Assembly: GCA_020746105.1 (NCBI GenBank)
Contig: CM036618.1
Coordinates: 42,441,014 to 42,505,013, forward strand
Reading direction: 5' to 3'
DNA: 64,000 bases
DNA from: Trogon surrucura
Lineage: Eukaryota; Chordata; Aves; Trogoniformes; Trogonidae
Shown: positions 44,601 to 57,000 of the stretch, one piece after another
How positions within the stretch are numbered: position 1 is the stretch's first letter
Layout of the letters: each line of letters opens with the position of its first letter
The notes under the pieces: model-generated
Told to the model about the DNA's origin: nothing
Databases searched by the model: none
The model's input: only the letters and a program-made list of their open reading frames with translations
Position numbers and translations under genes: made by a program

Positions 44601-46980
44601 AGAGATAAAAAGCAGATTATCTGTTGCTGTGTTCCCCTCTCCCACTATAATGCTAAGTTCAAGAAAGCAAACACTTTGTTTCTCCATTTTACACCGGGGG
44701 AGTATGCCCCGTACTCTGATTGCTGGTGTTAATGGGTAGCTCGCTCCACGACTCAAGATTTTTCTCATGTAGACTGAGCCGGATGAGATCAGTGTGTGCT
44801 GCAATTGCAGAAATAGCCTTGTGTCTTTGGGAGAACATTTTGGGATGTACAACTTGTGCATGCTAGTGGTGTTCATATCAGAAGCCAGCCTGATCCGTAG
44901 ACCTTCAAGGCAGTGGAAGACCCAAGGCACCTACAAGAAAGAGTTAGTTTGATTTGAAAGTAACCTGGAAGACTACATGGCCTCTATCTCCCCAGGCTTC
45001 AGCAGCCAATGAATAAAAGATGGAAGAAACACTCGAGGAATCTGAAGGGACAGAGAATTTGAGAAAAAAAAACCCAACCAGCTGAAGAATATGCTGCTGC
45101 TCATCTGCCTGTGCTAATGCAGTCCTCAAGCTCTGACAGTTTCCATGCTAATGTGGCCTCTTCATAGCTAATACTTTTGGCTTCAAAACTGAAACCAAGT
45201 AAAATCAGGCAATTTATTTTAAGTGCAAAACACCTATGCTTTTCTTCAGTTTGCTGTTCAAGAAGATCTGCAAGGTATCACCTCAGGGTCACAAAAATCT
45301 TATTCCCTTCACTGTCTCATTAGTTCATATAGAGGAACCGAAAGACAAGCAAAGCCCAGAAGAACTCATTTTGCGTTTGCTAGGACAGACTAGCTCTGTT
45401 GGAAGGTTGGCCTTCTGGGCTGTATGCGGCCCGAGAAAGCAGTCCTTCTGCTTGTGTGCCTGGAACATAAAGCACCTTCCTTTGACTGTCCCTCACCCTG
45501 TTTCTGGCTACATGTTTTGAGCTGCTTCAGTTTGTCAAGCTTATCATAGCTCACATTTGCTATCACCTCAACAGTGAGTGATGCTTGGAAGAAGTTCATT
45601 TGCTGTGCCAGTGTCCATAAGTGTAAAAATCCTCTCTGACTTGACGGTTCTAAGGCAAGGCTAGCAGAAAGCAGGACAGCAGGAAAAGAGTCACAGCATG
45701 AAGATTGCTTGAGATTACAGTGGTTTTGTTCTAGTGCACGCAGTTTACATTCGTAATCTGCCTCACTACAAACTCATAGAGAGTTTGCCTGTGCATTTGT
45801 TTAGTATTTTATGGGGAAAACAATGAAATATTTAAGATGGTGGCCATTAAGTGCCAGCAACAACTGATCAGGGATGGAGAAACAGCTTTGCTAAAGTACA
45901 TTCTCTTCTGCCAGGCTCTGTGTTGACACAGTGGATGCTACATCTCCTGACAGATTTGAGGGGGTGGGAAGCTTTCTTCATACATGCTCAACAGGAAGAT
46001 TCGGAAAACTGTGGAACTCCAGAAAGTAACATATTCGATTTTTTTTCATGAGAATTTTAGGACTGAAAATTCACAGACAACTTTCACTGCCGCAGATGGA
46101 GAAGGACATGATTTGCATCCCTAAGGATAGTGGCTCAGGGCTTGCTGTCTAAGGATCCTTGTCTGGTGATAAAAAACCCTGAGGATCTCTCTCTAGCAGC
46201 TCACTCTCCTCCTCGCTCCCCACAGCAGCATCTCAGCAAGTGCATGGACCAGGGTAGGACAACCGGTCAGGCCACTCCCCGCTTTCCAAGTCTCCTCCTG
46301 CCAAGCTGCTGAGCAGGCTCTCAGGCTGCACCCAACCCAAGGAGAGAGGCGGCTGCTGTGTGTTTGGGAGCCCCAGAAAGCAAATGGCACCTGATAGACC
46401 CCGTGCTCTGCTTGTAGTAGTAGTACCATAAGGCTGTTAAAATTTCTTTCCTTTCTGGATCTTCTGAGGTATAAGTGATGCTAACAGTCCACGGCACAAG
46501 TCCCTCCTTCAAGGGAGGGTTTGGGTTACATGCAGAGATTTTCAGCTATATTTTATTTCCACAGAAACCTCTCTCAATTTCTCTCAGGTTTTCTATAATG
46601 GGGAAACAAACCCTAGCCTCTCCCCTTTCCTCCCAACACGTACTCTTGACACTTTAGAAGACCAAGGCTAAGACTTAGCAAAATCGCCCTAAGTCAACCA
46701 CTAGAGGGATGGGTATAGGTACAGCTTATTTGATCTTCCAAAACAACTTATTTCATCTTTGCAATGAAACGCTCTCAGCCGCTCCTGCAGCAGATCAAAG
46801 ATAACCGCATCCCGGGATCAAAGACGACTAGTGAATTAGCAATGGGACCACGTGAGGGGAGGGTTCTTCATCAGTTCAGAGATTCAACCACATCCAACCT
46901 ACCCTCCCAAATCTCACCTTCAGCCCGCGCGTTAACCCAGCACTGTTAAGACCAATTTCAGAGTCGAGATGAGTCGATTT
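41691..46980. other. Intergenic DNA between GJA10 and the BACH2 3' end
   Basis: About 5.3 kb with no gene I can support. Open frames, including one of 159 codons at 43072-43551, look random in composition and resemble nothing I know. No CR1 copy was recognised here. Confidence 0.6.
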
Positions 46981-47000
46981 ACAATACATAATGATATGTC

Positions 47001-47006
47001 TTTATT
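47001..47006 (-). terminator. BACH2: BACH2 distal poly(A) signal
   Basis: AATAAA on the minus strand (TTTATT on plus). It is the last candidate signal before the intergenic stretch, so cleavage is expected near 46985. Several other AATAAA words lie upstream, so use of this one is inferred. Confidence 0.5.
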
Positions 47007-48633
47007 TCATCAACAGAAATGGTGTCTAGACAAAATTCAGTTAACACTAGCAATTCAAATGAATGAAAAGGGTTGGGTGTTTTTTTTTTTCGTTTTTGTT
47101 TTTTGCACAATACTGTATTTACAATGAGTAAATGACGTTTTAAATTCATTAGTTCATAGCAATGCTTTCTTCCAAAAAGGTAAAAATTCTTAGTAACAGA
47201 GAGTAAGCATCAACAGCCACCTCATTTATTTATACAATAAAAATCACAAGAAACCACAGTCACCTAGAAAAAAAATAAAAGACAAGCTTAAGAACTAGTA
47301 CAATAAAATGATGCATTGAATTAAGTTACATTAATCGCATAGAATTTGTGTAAAAAGTATGTAGAAAAAACACCTGATGTAACCTGTTACAGTCATTGAC
47401 CAGTTATGAGAGGTACAGAGGGTTATACAGGTAGATATGTGTGAAAACTGTCCATACTGTTTGACCTGGGGAGGAAGAGAAGAGGGGTTGCACCCCCTTG
47501 CATACACTGATAAAACCCTGTTTTGAATATGGCCTCTGAAGTTTGTAAGGCATATAGAAGAGGTGCACTTGTAACCAACTGGTTCTGGAACAAACTCTTA
47601 GGGCATCCCCACCCTTGAAATCAAAGGTGACGCTCAGAACTATGAGGCAACAACCACGCATCGAGTACAACCAGAGTGCTTAGTAGCGTTCCTGCCAGCC
47701 TGAGGGATCCAGATCGCTTCGGGCAGAGCAAACATCGTAGTGAGAACAGGACTGAAACCGCATGCGTTTCGAGTATGTCAGAAACACAGGGGTATCGCTG
47801 ACCGGGGCAGGGGATCCCCGCCATCACCCCCAGCGTGGGGGGCAGCTGCTCCCCTCCTCTGCCCGGTCTGCCGGTGGGCTCCTCCGCTTGCGGGGGTGAG
47901 CTTGGCTGGTGTTTGCAGCCCTTCCCCTCCACCCAGCTTGGCTCCCTCGAAATGGAGGGCTTGTTTGGGTTCGTAGCCCGGGACCGGGATGTCTCTGCTT
48001 CTACGCAATCAATGAAATCAAACGCTGCCAGTTGCCATTTCTATTTTAGGATGCTAGTTTCTTTCTGTGTGCCCTTAATCAGCCGAAAAGGACAACACTG
48101 GCAACTCCGTGAACCACGCAGCAGACACATTCACCCACGGGAAGGATTCTGCCCACAGTCGCTAAAATTCGTACAAGAACAGGAGTCATCTAACTGGCTT
48201 TTTAGCAGTTGTTCGGTTGGGCTAATGACCTTATGAAAATGTATTTTTAGCATGCCTTCCTGCCAAAAAGCGATTCCATTTGCAAAAATGGCAACGTTAT
48301 CTGTTTAATACTTCAGAATGCATACCAATATTTGACTTCGACATAAATAATATCTATCTTGGTGGAGTGTAGGAAAATACTGTACACTTAATCTTTGCAA
48401 GTAATGCCATTAAAATTTTGAGAGTAGAGGGAATAATTACTCTACAGACCACCAACAATAGATCTTTTAAATATACACACAGTATTTGAACATATGCATA
48501 TACACATATATTGTATTCTACAGCATCAGATCCGATGCTTGAGTCATGAAATACTCCAGGGAGTATTATAAATATACACATATGTATTATAAACAGGAAA
48601 GTACACAAACACACACTCTCACTAGAATTATAG

Positions 48634-48670
48634 ATGTATGTATACATACATACATGTTATTATATATATG
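48634..48670 (+). repeat. (TA/CATA) microsatellite
   Basis: Imperfect tgtatgtatacatacataca followed by tatatatat, in the BACH2 3' UTR. Confidence 0.75.
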
Positions 48671-50241
48671 CGGAGGTAAAATTAACTTGGACTGTGTTGG
48701 CAGAGACAAAACTGGAACGAAGTCAAAATCTGTGAGAAAATTTTTAGCAGGAAAGAGAGCAGAAGTTCTTTATGTTAATAGCTTTAGTTTCACCTCACTT
48801 CCGACAAAAATAAACCACTCCAGACTTAGCTGATCCCCTCCTTACGCAAGGCCATCAGCTCCACTGCTTACACTAGGCTAAACCTTCTCTAGGCAGCCCT
48901 AAAATAGAGACTTTTAAAATGCTGCAGCCATGGGCTACAACGTTCACCCAGAGGCACCTCCAAACACATCTCTGATCAGGAAAAAAAAAAGGTGAAAGTA
49001 GTGAAACGGGAGCTCGTAGAAACCTGGCAAACGTTAGCTTCGTCTCACTGCAATATTCACTACAGATCTTCTGTTCTGCAAAATTCACTAGAGGTCTTCT
49101 GTTCTGCAAACCCACCCTGCTTGCGTTCTCTTCACCACCACAGCAGCAGGTGACAAGACACAAGTGAGGCCGTGGTGTTTGGTTCTGGAATTGCAACGCT
49201 TCCCCGTGCTGTCTCCCTAAGGATCAGGTTTCATTTTATGACAGGATTATAGTGATTCCAGCATGCAGATTTGTTTTATTTATTAGGCAGTCATACAGTT
49301 ACATATTAAAAAATTCTAACTCTATATCTAGGCATTTCAACTTCTATTTAAGCGCTCTTTAGCATACAGACTTGATGAAGTGTTGGACTCCAGATTAACG
49401 ACCACACTATCAGTATTAATCATTTCTCTGGCAGCAGTTAATCCATTTAGCAAAGTTACGTATCTAGTTCCCACTCTCCTTTTTAAAGAGAAGTAGCAGT
49501 TAGCATACTAATCACTGTGGCTTGCCTTTGCAGCACATTTTACTTCCTTGGGAAAAAAAAATAATACAAGGATTAGATCCAAAAATATAGTGCATCTTAA
49601 AAGCAGCATATACCCTTAGAAAGACATTTAATAAATTACTTGTACAATATATAAAATAATAGTTTTATACTGCAGCATCAAACTCTGACGCCTGAGTCAT
49701 CACGTTAGGAAGTCTGTGATATAAATACTGGGATCTCCTGATAACACAGCCAACATTTTTGCTTTTGTTTTGCTTGTTTTCATTTTGTTTTCTCTTGGGT
49801 TTTTTTTTTGGTTTTGTTATTTTTTTCCTTCCTTTTTTTTTTTTTACTACCTATTTGTTCCAGAATCAGCTTGCAATGAGCTTTAATTGTGTTCAAGGCA
49901 CCCCCAGAGAACGCAGAGAAACAAACACATTATATAGTGTAGTACTCACCTGACAAAGCATAACAAGCCTAAATGAAAATGAGGTTTCCTGGCGTTACGA
50001 GTATAGCAATGGCAAAAGGAAAAGGAGGATTAGATACATCCTGGACAAAGTTTCAGGGACCGGCAAGTCCACAAGAGCGATGCAGAGCCAGAGCCATCCC
50101 CAAGCAACGCCCCACAGGATCAATGCTGCAGGTATCCTCTTCGACATAAGCAAAGAGGTTCTTAAAGACCATGGTGACCACTGGTCAAACTTAAAATTCA
50201 AAAATACTGCAGTCAGTTGGATATTTTTTGTTGTTTTCCTA

Positions 50242-50253
50242 CCCCCCCCCCCC
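50242..50253 (+). repeat. C12 homopolymer
   Basis: Twelve C in a row on the plus strand (G12 in the BACH2 mRNA). The length may be unreliable in sequencing. A CCA run (50447-50464) lies about 200 bp away. Confidence 0.85.
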
Positions 50254-53106
50254 GCATTGGTATCCTTGTGGTCAGTTATTTTGACCTCACAAGACAAGAA
50301 CAGCTGAGTGTGTCAGCTGGAGTCCAGGTCTGAAACTAATTCTCCCAATGTCTTCCTTTAACGTTAGCCCAGTAACTGCTCTGAGAGCCGCGTGGTTTGG
50401 AACAGTAAAAAAAGACACAACCTCAAAACAAAATAGAAACAAAAAACAACCACCACCACCACCATCAAAAAAAAAAACCCACTGAAAAACCATGATACAC
50501 GTAAATATAGGAAGCAATGACACAAAATCAGCCACTTCTAATGGGAAAGAACGAAATCAAACATCCAGAAAAGCTTGTGGGGGGGAGGGAAAAAGAGAGA
50601 GACGAGAGAAACGTTGAGGAAGAGACACTTATTTGAGCAGTGGTTTTAAATATCAGTTCCCAAGGTAGAGGAAATCAAGAGACCCAGCACCAGTATGAAG
50701 CCAGGTCAAACCTAAGAGCTGCAGCGCAATGGGTTGTGTGGGTGGGTTTTTTAAACCGTTGGAATGAGGTCAAGAGTACCAGTTGCACATGAGTTGTTAG
50801 TAGAGTAAATCTTCATGTCAGGAAGCAAGTTAAAACTCGGTTTTATACTCGTAAAACATTCTATCTATTCATATATATATAGGAGGTCACTTAAAAATAA
50901 AAAAGGCAACAGAAAAAACATCTTTAAAATACTGTGTCAATTGACCCTTCCCTCCCACACACTCCCAGCCCCCCCCCCACCCCTCCAAGTAGCTATGACT
51001 CTATAATGTGATTCACATTTAGTTTTAAATTCTAGTTTTCACCATGGTCTCATAGAAACAAAACTTCTCTGCGAAGCACAGAACTGCTTTGCAACGTCAA
51101 CAAATTCAAAGGAAAATCATCCCTGTCCCCCACTGCCACCAAAGATCTTCCGAGTCGTTTACCTGCAAAAGATGGCTGGAAGGGGGTTCAGATATTTTTA
51201 GGTTAAGCTCTTTTAAAAAGAAAGGATGACTCCTCCCCCTTTTTCAACTGTGTGAACTAGGAGTTTATGGCATTTGTATATTTCTGAACATTTAAAGGTA
51301 AGGATTTTGTACAGTAATGATTAATACTTAAACATAAATATTCTCCTACATTATATACTAGTTTTTCTTTGTACATGCGGGGAAAAAAAGTATTTTCAAC
51401 AAACATGGCACATGCTATATGCATTTCCTCCTCGGTAGCTTGGCTACAATAGTTTGGGTGAAGAGGATAAAAGCAAGACTTTGTGGCGAGTGAGCGACGG
51501 TCCATGAGCACAGTCTGAAGATGGAAGAAATGGAGAGAGGGAGCTGATTCCTCCTCCAGGGTCAAGCTGCTGATCTACTGAGTGCCTCAAAAAACCACCA
51601 GCGCACACCTCTAGTGTAAACGTTAGCGCAGAAGCCCACATTATCGCTTAGTGCTTCTGAGAAGCTGCTTCCCCCCATTTTTATTTTTTTTTAAATAGGT
51701 GTGAACAGCTGGTCATTTTTTTTTTCAGCGAAAACAAACAATATCAGCCAGTAAAGCACATGACAGTTGTCATTGATAAAGCCACACAACCTGGCACACG
51801 TAGGGCAAAGAACCACAAAATAAAAACTCAGTACACTTAGAATAATAATAATTATTAAAAAAGCATTAAGAGGATGTTTTTCTGTCTACACTGTACATAC
51901 AGATGTTATGCTTGGAAAGCTGCTGTCTCACACAGTCATAACATGAGTCAACATCGCTTAAGATACAAATCCAATATAGTTACAACTAAGCCAATTCACT
52001 GAGTAGCCTCCTTTGAGACAGCGCTCTTTTAAGCCGCGGTTTGTGCTGAGGGCAACGCTGCAGGACGAGAGGATCCTGGCACGCAAGAATTTGACGGGCA
52101 AGCGACCGAATCGGGTGTTGGCAGGTGTACGTTTTGCTCACAGAGGAGACAGCTCTAAACTCGACTTCTGTAAGGAAACCAAAGTCAACGGCCAGGGCTC
52201 TGATCCTGCAGCTCCGCCTACCCGGGCAGGATCACGGACTTCCCCAGACCCACCTCTGCAGCTCGGGCCTGGTGAGGAGAACAGGTGACGGCTGAGGACA
52301 GCTGAGGTGAGGCTCTGGGGACTAGCCGGAGCAGCAGTTGCTTCCATGAGTAAAGGATGCAGAGCAGGGCCGGAGAAAAAGCCCCCCCAAGCGTATTGAT
52401 GTGATCTCCGTTTGCTTTACTTTGCGGAACGTATGATGAACTGATCCAGTTGTCAAATACCTTTTTCTCAAAAGAGTGAAATATACTTTCCCCTATAAGA
52501 ATCCAAAAGCATCATTAACAGCACTTAAACTTGGTTTGTGAAACAGAAAGAAGTCTGAATACAAAAATAATTCAAGCAGATTCTCTTTACAAATTGTATA
52601 GTGAATTCAGTATTTGGCAAGACCGTTTTTACTACATAATGAGCTCCTGAGTGTTTGTCTATTAGCTAAAACTTTTCTATTTTCTTTAAGCCATAAAGCA
52701 AAGAAAACCATATACTCAAGTTATACCGAAGTCGTGACTTCATTTATGAAAAGAGGTTTGACCAGAAACTCAGTGCAAGTGGCAAAGTTGACCATTACTG
52801 TACATTATCTGCAAGAAAATAAAATAACTCCACATTGCTCAAGTGGCACAAAATGGCTGTGCCAAAAAAAATTGTCTATAATAAAATCTCAAATAAGTTT
52901 CCAACTTTAAAATTTTATAAATAAGTACAAATCGAATGATATTGCTGAACTGCGAACCGAGGAAAAAAAAAATCGTGTAACAAGTTACCAAACTAGTTCT
53001 AGCATCGAAGACAAAAAGGAATGTTGGAACTTGTTTATACAATAGAAATGAAAGCTTCCAGTTTGTAGGATGAGAAAAATTGAGGCATGCAGGGACTTTT
53101 GCATAT

Positions 53107-53143
53107 GGATATATATATTTTATATATATTATATATAATATGT
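53107..53143 (+). repeat. (TA)n microsatellite
   Basis: The TA-rich tract atatatatattttatatata continues with further TA units, in the BACH2 3' UTR about 400 bp past the stop codon. Confidence 0.8.
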
Positions 53144-53539
53144 ACAGTTTAGCTATAAAACTTTGATGTGTAAAGAAGCTGTCTTCAATGAAAAATTGAA
53201 CATTCAGAGGAAATTCCTGAGTTAGGGTTTTGTGACATGGGCCACTGAGAAAAAAAGCTGCGGTTGGGTCCTCAGAGGTGTTATGTCCATCCCTGTTAAG
53301 ATTGAAATCAACATACAAAAACAGACAGTGTTGCCACTGCTTCGTTCCCTGCCTGAGCGAGGGATAGCACCATTGTGAAGAGAACTCCTGCTTGTAGAGA
53401 GGAGGGAATACTTAAAAACAGTATTGCTGCTAAGACCACTGTAGTGTGCACCAAATACGTTCTTCTAGACAACAAATGAACACTGCCACTGGCTGACTGA
53501 AGAACACCTGACCAGGTGTAACGTTAAGGTTACAAGTCA

Positions 53540-54019
53540 CTAGGTGTAATCTTTCCTAGGTTGTTCATCTGTTGTACATTTATCAGTCATTTCCTGACAG
53601 AAGTCTACCGTGACCGTTTGGCTGCTCTGCTCAGGTGGAAGCTCTCTCTCGGGGTAAGTACCTGTGTCGGCTCCATCCAACCCCCCGCCAGCCGAACAAT
53701 TTTCTGAGATGTTGTTGGGCAGCCAGGGCGCTCCCAGTTGCACCGAGCCTTGCTCCGAGCAGCACTGCATGCCTTCCCCGACGCACTGGGAGGTCACCAG
53801 GCCCTGCTCCACGCCAGCTGGGGAGGGGCTGATGGTGGTGGCTGCCTGGAGATCCATGGGTCTGAGAACAGGGCAGTATCGGTGGAGAGCTTGGATCTGT
53901 TCCGGGCTCTGCATGTCTCTACACACTTCTTGGGAAAGACACGAGAAGTTGTCTAACAATTCTCCCATGCTTGCTTTCAGCTGGTTCCTTTCTGAGAGCA
54001 ATTTCTCTTTCTCACAGAC
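53540..54019 (-). CDS. BACH2: BACH2 last coding exon (leucine zipper and C terminus)
   Basis: BACH2 is a BTB-CNC bZIP repressor that pairs with small MAF proteins at MARE sites. It controls B-cell class switching and T-cell differentiation, and is inhibited by haem. This exon encodes 159 residues. It starts after TTCTTTTTCAG with VCEKEKLLSERNQLKASMGE (leucine zipper), continues through LLDNFSCLSQEVCRDMQSPE and HRYCPVLRPMDL (a Cys-Pro motif of the haem-binding type), and ends QTVTVDFCQEMTDKCTTDEQ then PRKDYT and TAG. The last 26 or so residues correspond to the C-terminal cytoplasmic localisation (export) signal of the BACH family and are practically identical to human. The stretch in between (about residues 60-130 of the exon) is much less conserved. 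Confidence 0.96.
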   Translation of the reverse strand, partial: VCEKEKLLSERNQLKASMGELLDNFSCLSQEVCRDMQSPEQIQALHRYCPVLRPMDLQAATTISPSPAGVEQGLVTSQCVGEGMQCCSEQGSVQLGAPWLPNNISENCSAGGGLDGADTGTYPERELPPEQSSQTVTVDFCQEMTDKCTTDEQPRKDYT

Positions 54020-57000
54020 CTGAAAAAGAAAGAAGACACCTTAGGTGGAGGAGAGGCCATCTGCCGGCTGCATGCTCGGAAACGTATGCATCAGCACCCA
54101 AGAGGAACACCAACACAGTACAGTTATTTTTATATGAGCAGCAGAAAAGTCACAAAGACACCAAGTATTTGACTACGACGAGGTCAGTGCCGACTGCAGC
54201 TTGGGAAACATCTGGAGAAAAACATTTGAATTAGAAGCAGATAGAGTCACAAGTTATTCCCAAGAGACTGTTAGTTTCCCTTAAAGACTAAGGCTGCTTG
54301 ATGGATGATAGAAAAAAAACCTCCAAAAGAAACATTTTGACAGAGAAAAGCTATTACTCACCTAAACAGCAACAAAAGAGGGTTTAGTGCTTGAAGGGAG
54401 GTTATGTTGCAGAAGTTCAGTTCACCCTCTAACTGCTGGATCAGTTGGTCAGACTGGGTGCACCTGCTTTGGTCCATGTGCCAGCTGAACCCCTGTTACC
54501 ACTGAGAGGTGTGTTACTGAGAGGAGCGGATGTGAGTGTGTGCTCTATGGCCTGCACCACAGCTTGTTTTCTTATGTCCCGGTGCTTAATGGTTTGTGTC
54601 TGACTTAGGACATTTTTATGAAGACTTACATGAAAACTCTAAAAGTTGGTGGGCTTCTTAACACTCAGTAGAACAAGCTCAGTGTTATTTCCCCTTTGTT
54701 CTGCTCAGGCTCTGCCTCCTGTGCTCGCAAATGTCCTCCCCATGCAACATCCAGCTGGCACACTTTCAGAGGTTCACTGTGCCAGCGGGCTGCTCTAGGA
54801 GGGGGTCAGGTGAGCCAAAGGATGCTCATGTGGCCAGGAAGACGCCCTGCAGGGTGCTCAGGAAGCAAACTGGAGGGGGGCATCAGGCACAGAGCCAGAC
54901 CCAGACTGCGGCTACACCTCTGAAAACGGGGGTTGACTCAGTGCAGGCTGATTGGGATGGTCCTGCTCCATCACCTTCTCTCCCAGGAAAGTGGGCACAC
55001 AGCTCGAGGGAGAAGATGAGATTTTGTCAAGTACCAGAGCTATTTCCAGAGCCGAGCTGGCCCCCAAAGCAGCACAGCCACGTACCTCACCTAGTAACAC
55101 TGCTAAACCTAAGCTGTCTCAGCATCTGAGGTGTGAAAACTCCACAACTCAGATAATCCAACCATGGGTGGCTGTTGACAGCTGATAGTATTGCTCTGGG
55201 TCTGAAGCCCACAATATAGAAGCATCCAGTTGTGCGAATGAGAAAGAGAGCAGTGCACATGAAAAGAACCAACTGCTAAAATATTGATAAATCTATCAAG
55301 GAAGCATAAAAATAATAAAAAAATAAACAGATGCTCAAGTACATCTTGAGATAATGAATTATGGAAGAGAATATGCTGTGAGTTTTCAGGGAAAAAAGGG
55401 AATGTGAGTGGGTAGACGGATGAGTGAAGGAAAGCAGGCAAAAAAAAATTACCTATCAAACTCAGAGCATACGACCATTTCACTCACTGTCTGCTGTGAA
55501 ACCATCTGTGTCAAGAAGATGGGTGACTTACAGGAAGTAAGTGCAGGGGGGGAAGAAGGTCTTTCATAAAAAAGACCCAGTCAAGCGAAAAATCCTTAAA
55601 CCCTATCACCACCACATAATTCAGGAGACTCAAAATTACTGGTCACAAAGTGGATCGAAGACCACAAGGCAAGCTCCATGATTATAGAATCACTTGGGTT
55701 GGAAAAGACCTCTAAGATCATGGACCCCAACCACTAATGCCGCACTGCCAGATCCACCACTAAATCATGTCTGCAAGCACCACATCTACACGTCTTTTAA
55801 ATACCTTCAGGGATGGTGACTGAACCACTTCCCTGGGCAGCCTGTTCCAGTGCTTGACAACCCTTTCTGTGAAGAAATTTTTCCTAATGTCCAACCTAAA
55901 TCTCCCCTAACGCAACTTGAGTCCATTTCCTCTTGTCCTATTGCTTCTTACTTGAGAGAAGAGACCAACCCCCACCTTGCTACAGTCTCCTTTCACGTAG
56001 TTGTAGCGAGTGATAAGGGCTTGCCTCAGCTTCTTTTTCCCCAGGCTAAACAACCCCAGTTCCCTCAGCCGCTCCTCATAAGACTTGTCCTCTAGACCAT
56101 TCACCAGCTTTGCTTCCCTTCTTTGGACACGCTCCAGCACCTCAATGTCCTTCTTGTTGTGAGGGGTCTGAAACCAGACACAGTGTTTGAGATCCAGCCT
56201 CACCAGTGCCGAGTACAGGAGGTAATCACTTCCCTTGTCCTGCTGGCCACACTATTCCTGATCCAGGCCAGGATGCCGTTGGCCTTCTTGGCCACCTGGG
56301 CACACTGCTGGCTCATGTTAAGCCGGCTGTCCATCGACACCCTCAGGTCCTTTCCTGCCTGGCAGCTCCCCAGCCACTCCCCCCCAAGCCTGTAGCGCTT
56401 CCTGGGGTGGTTCTGGCCAAGTGCAGGACCCAGCACTTGCCGTTGTTGAACTGCATACAACTGGCCTTGGTCCATCAATCCAGCCTGTCCAGATCCCTCT
56501 GCAGAGCCCCTCTATCCTCAAGCAGATCAACGCTCTCACTCAGTTTCCTGCTGTCTGCAAACTTATGGAGGGTGCACTTGATCCCTTTATTCAGTTCATT
56601 GATAAAGATATTAAACAGAACTGGCCCCAACACTGAGTCCTGGGGAACACCACTTGTCGCCAGACACCAGCTGGCTTTAACTCGATTCATCACCACTCTT
56701 TGGGCTTGGCCGTCCAGTCAGTGAAGAGTACATCTGTTTAAGCCACAAGAAGCCAGTTTCTCCCGAAGAATGCTGTGGGAAAAGGTGTCAAGGGCTTTAC
56801 TAAAGTCCAGGCAGACAACTTCCACAGCCTTTCCTCATTCACTAAGCAGGTCACCTTGTCACAGAAGGTGATCAGGTTAGTCAAGCAGGACCTGCCTCTC
56901 ACAAACCCATGCTGACTGGGCCTGATCACCTGGTTGTCCTCTATGTGTTGTGTGATGGCACTCAAAATGATCTGCTCCATAACCTTCCCTGGCACTGAGG

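Larger units (their letters stand above)
46985..53539 (-). other. BACH2: BACH2 3' UTR
   Basis: About 6.5 kb follow the BACH2 stop codon on the minus strand and end at an AATAAA signal (47001-47006). A very long 3' UTR is typical of BACH2 in vertebrates. The sequence is T-rich in the mRNA sense, with several further AATAAA candidates (for example near 47225 and 49275) that could give shorter forms. A C12 run (50242-50253) and TA-rich microsatellites (48634-48670, 53107-53143) lie inside. No CR1 copy was recognised in it. Confidence 0.75.
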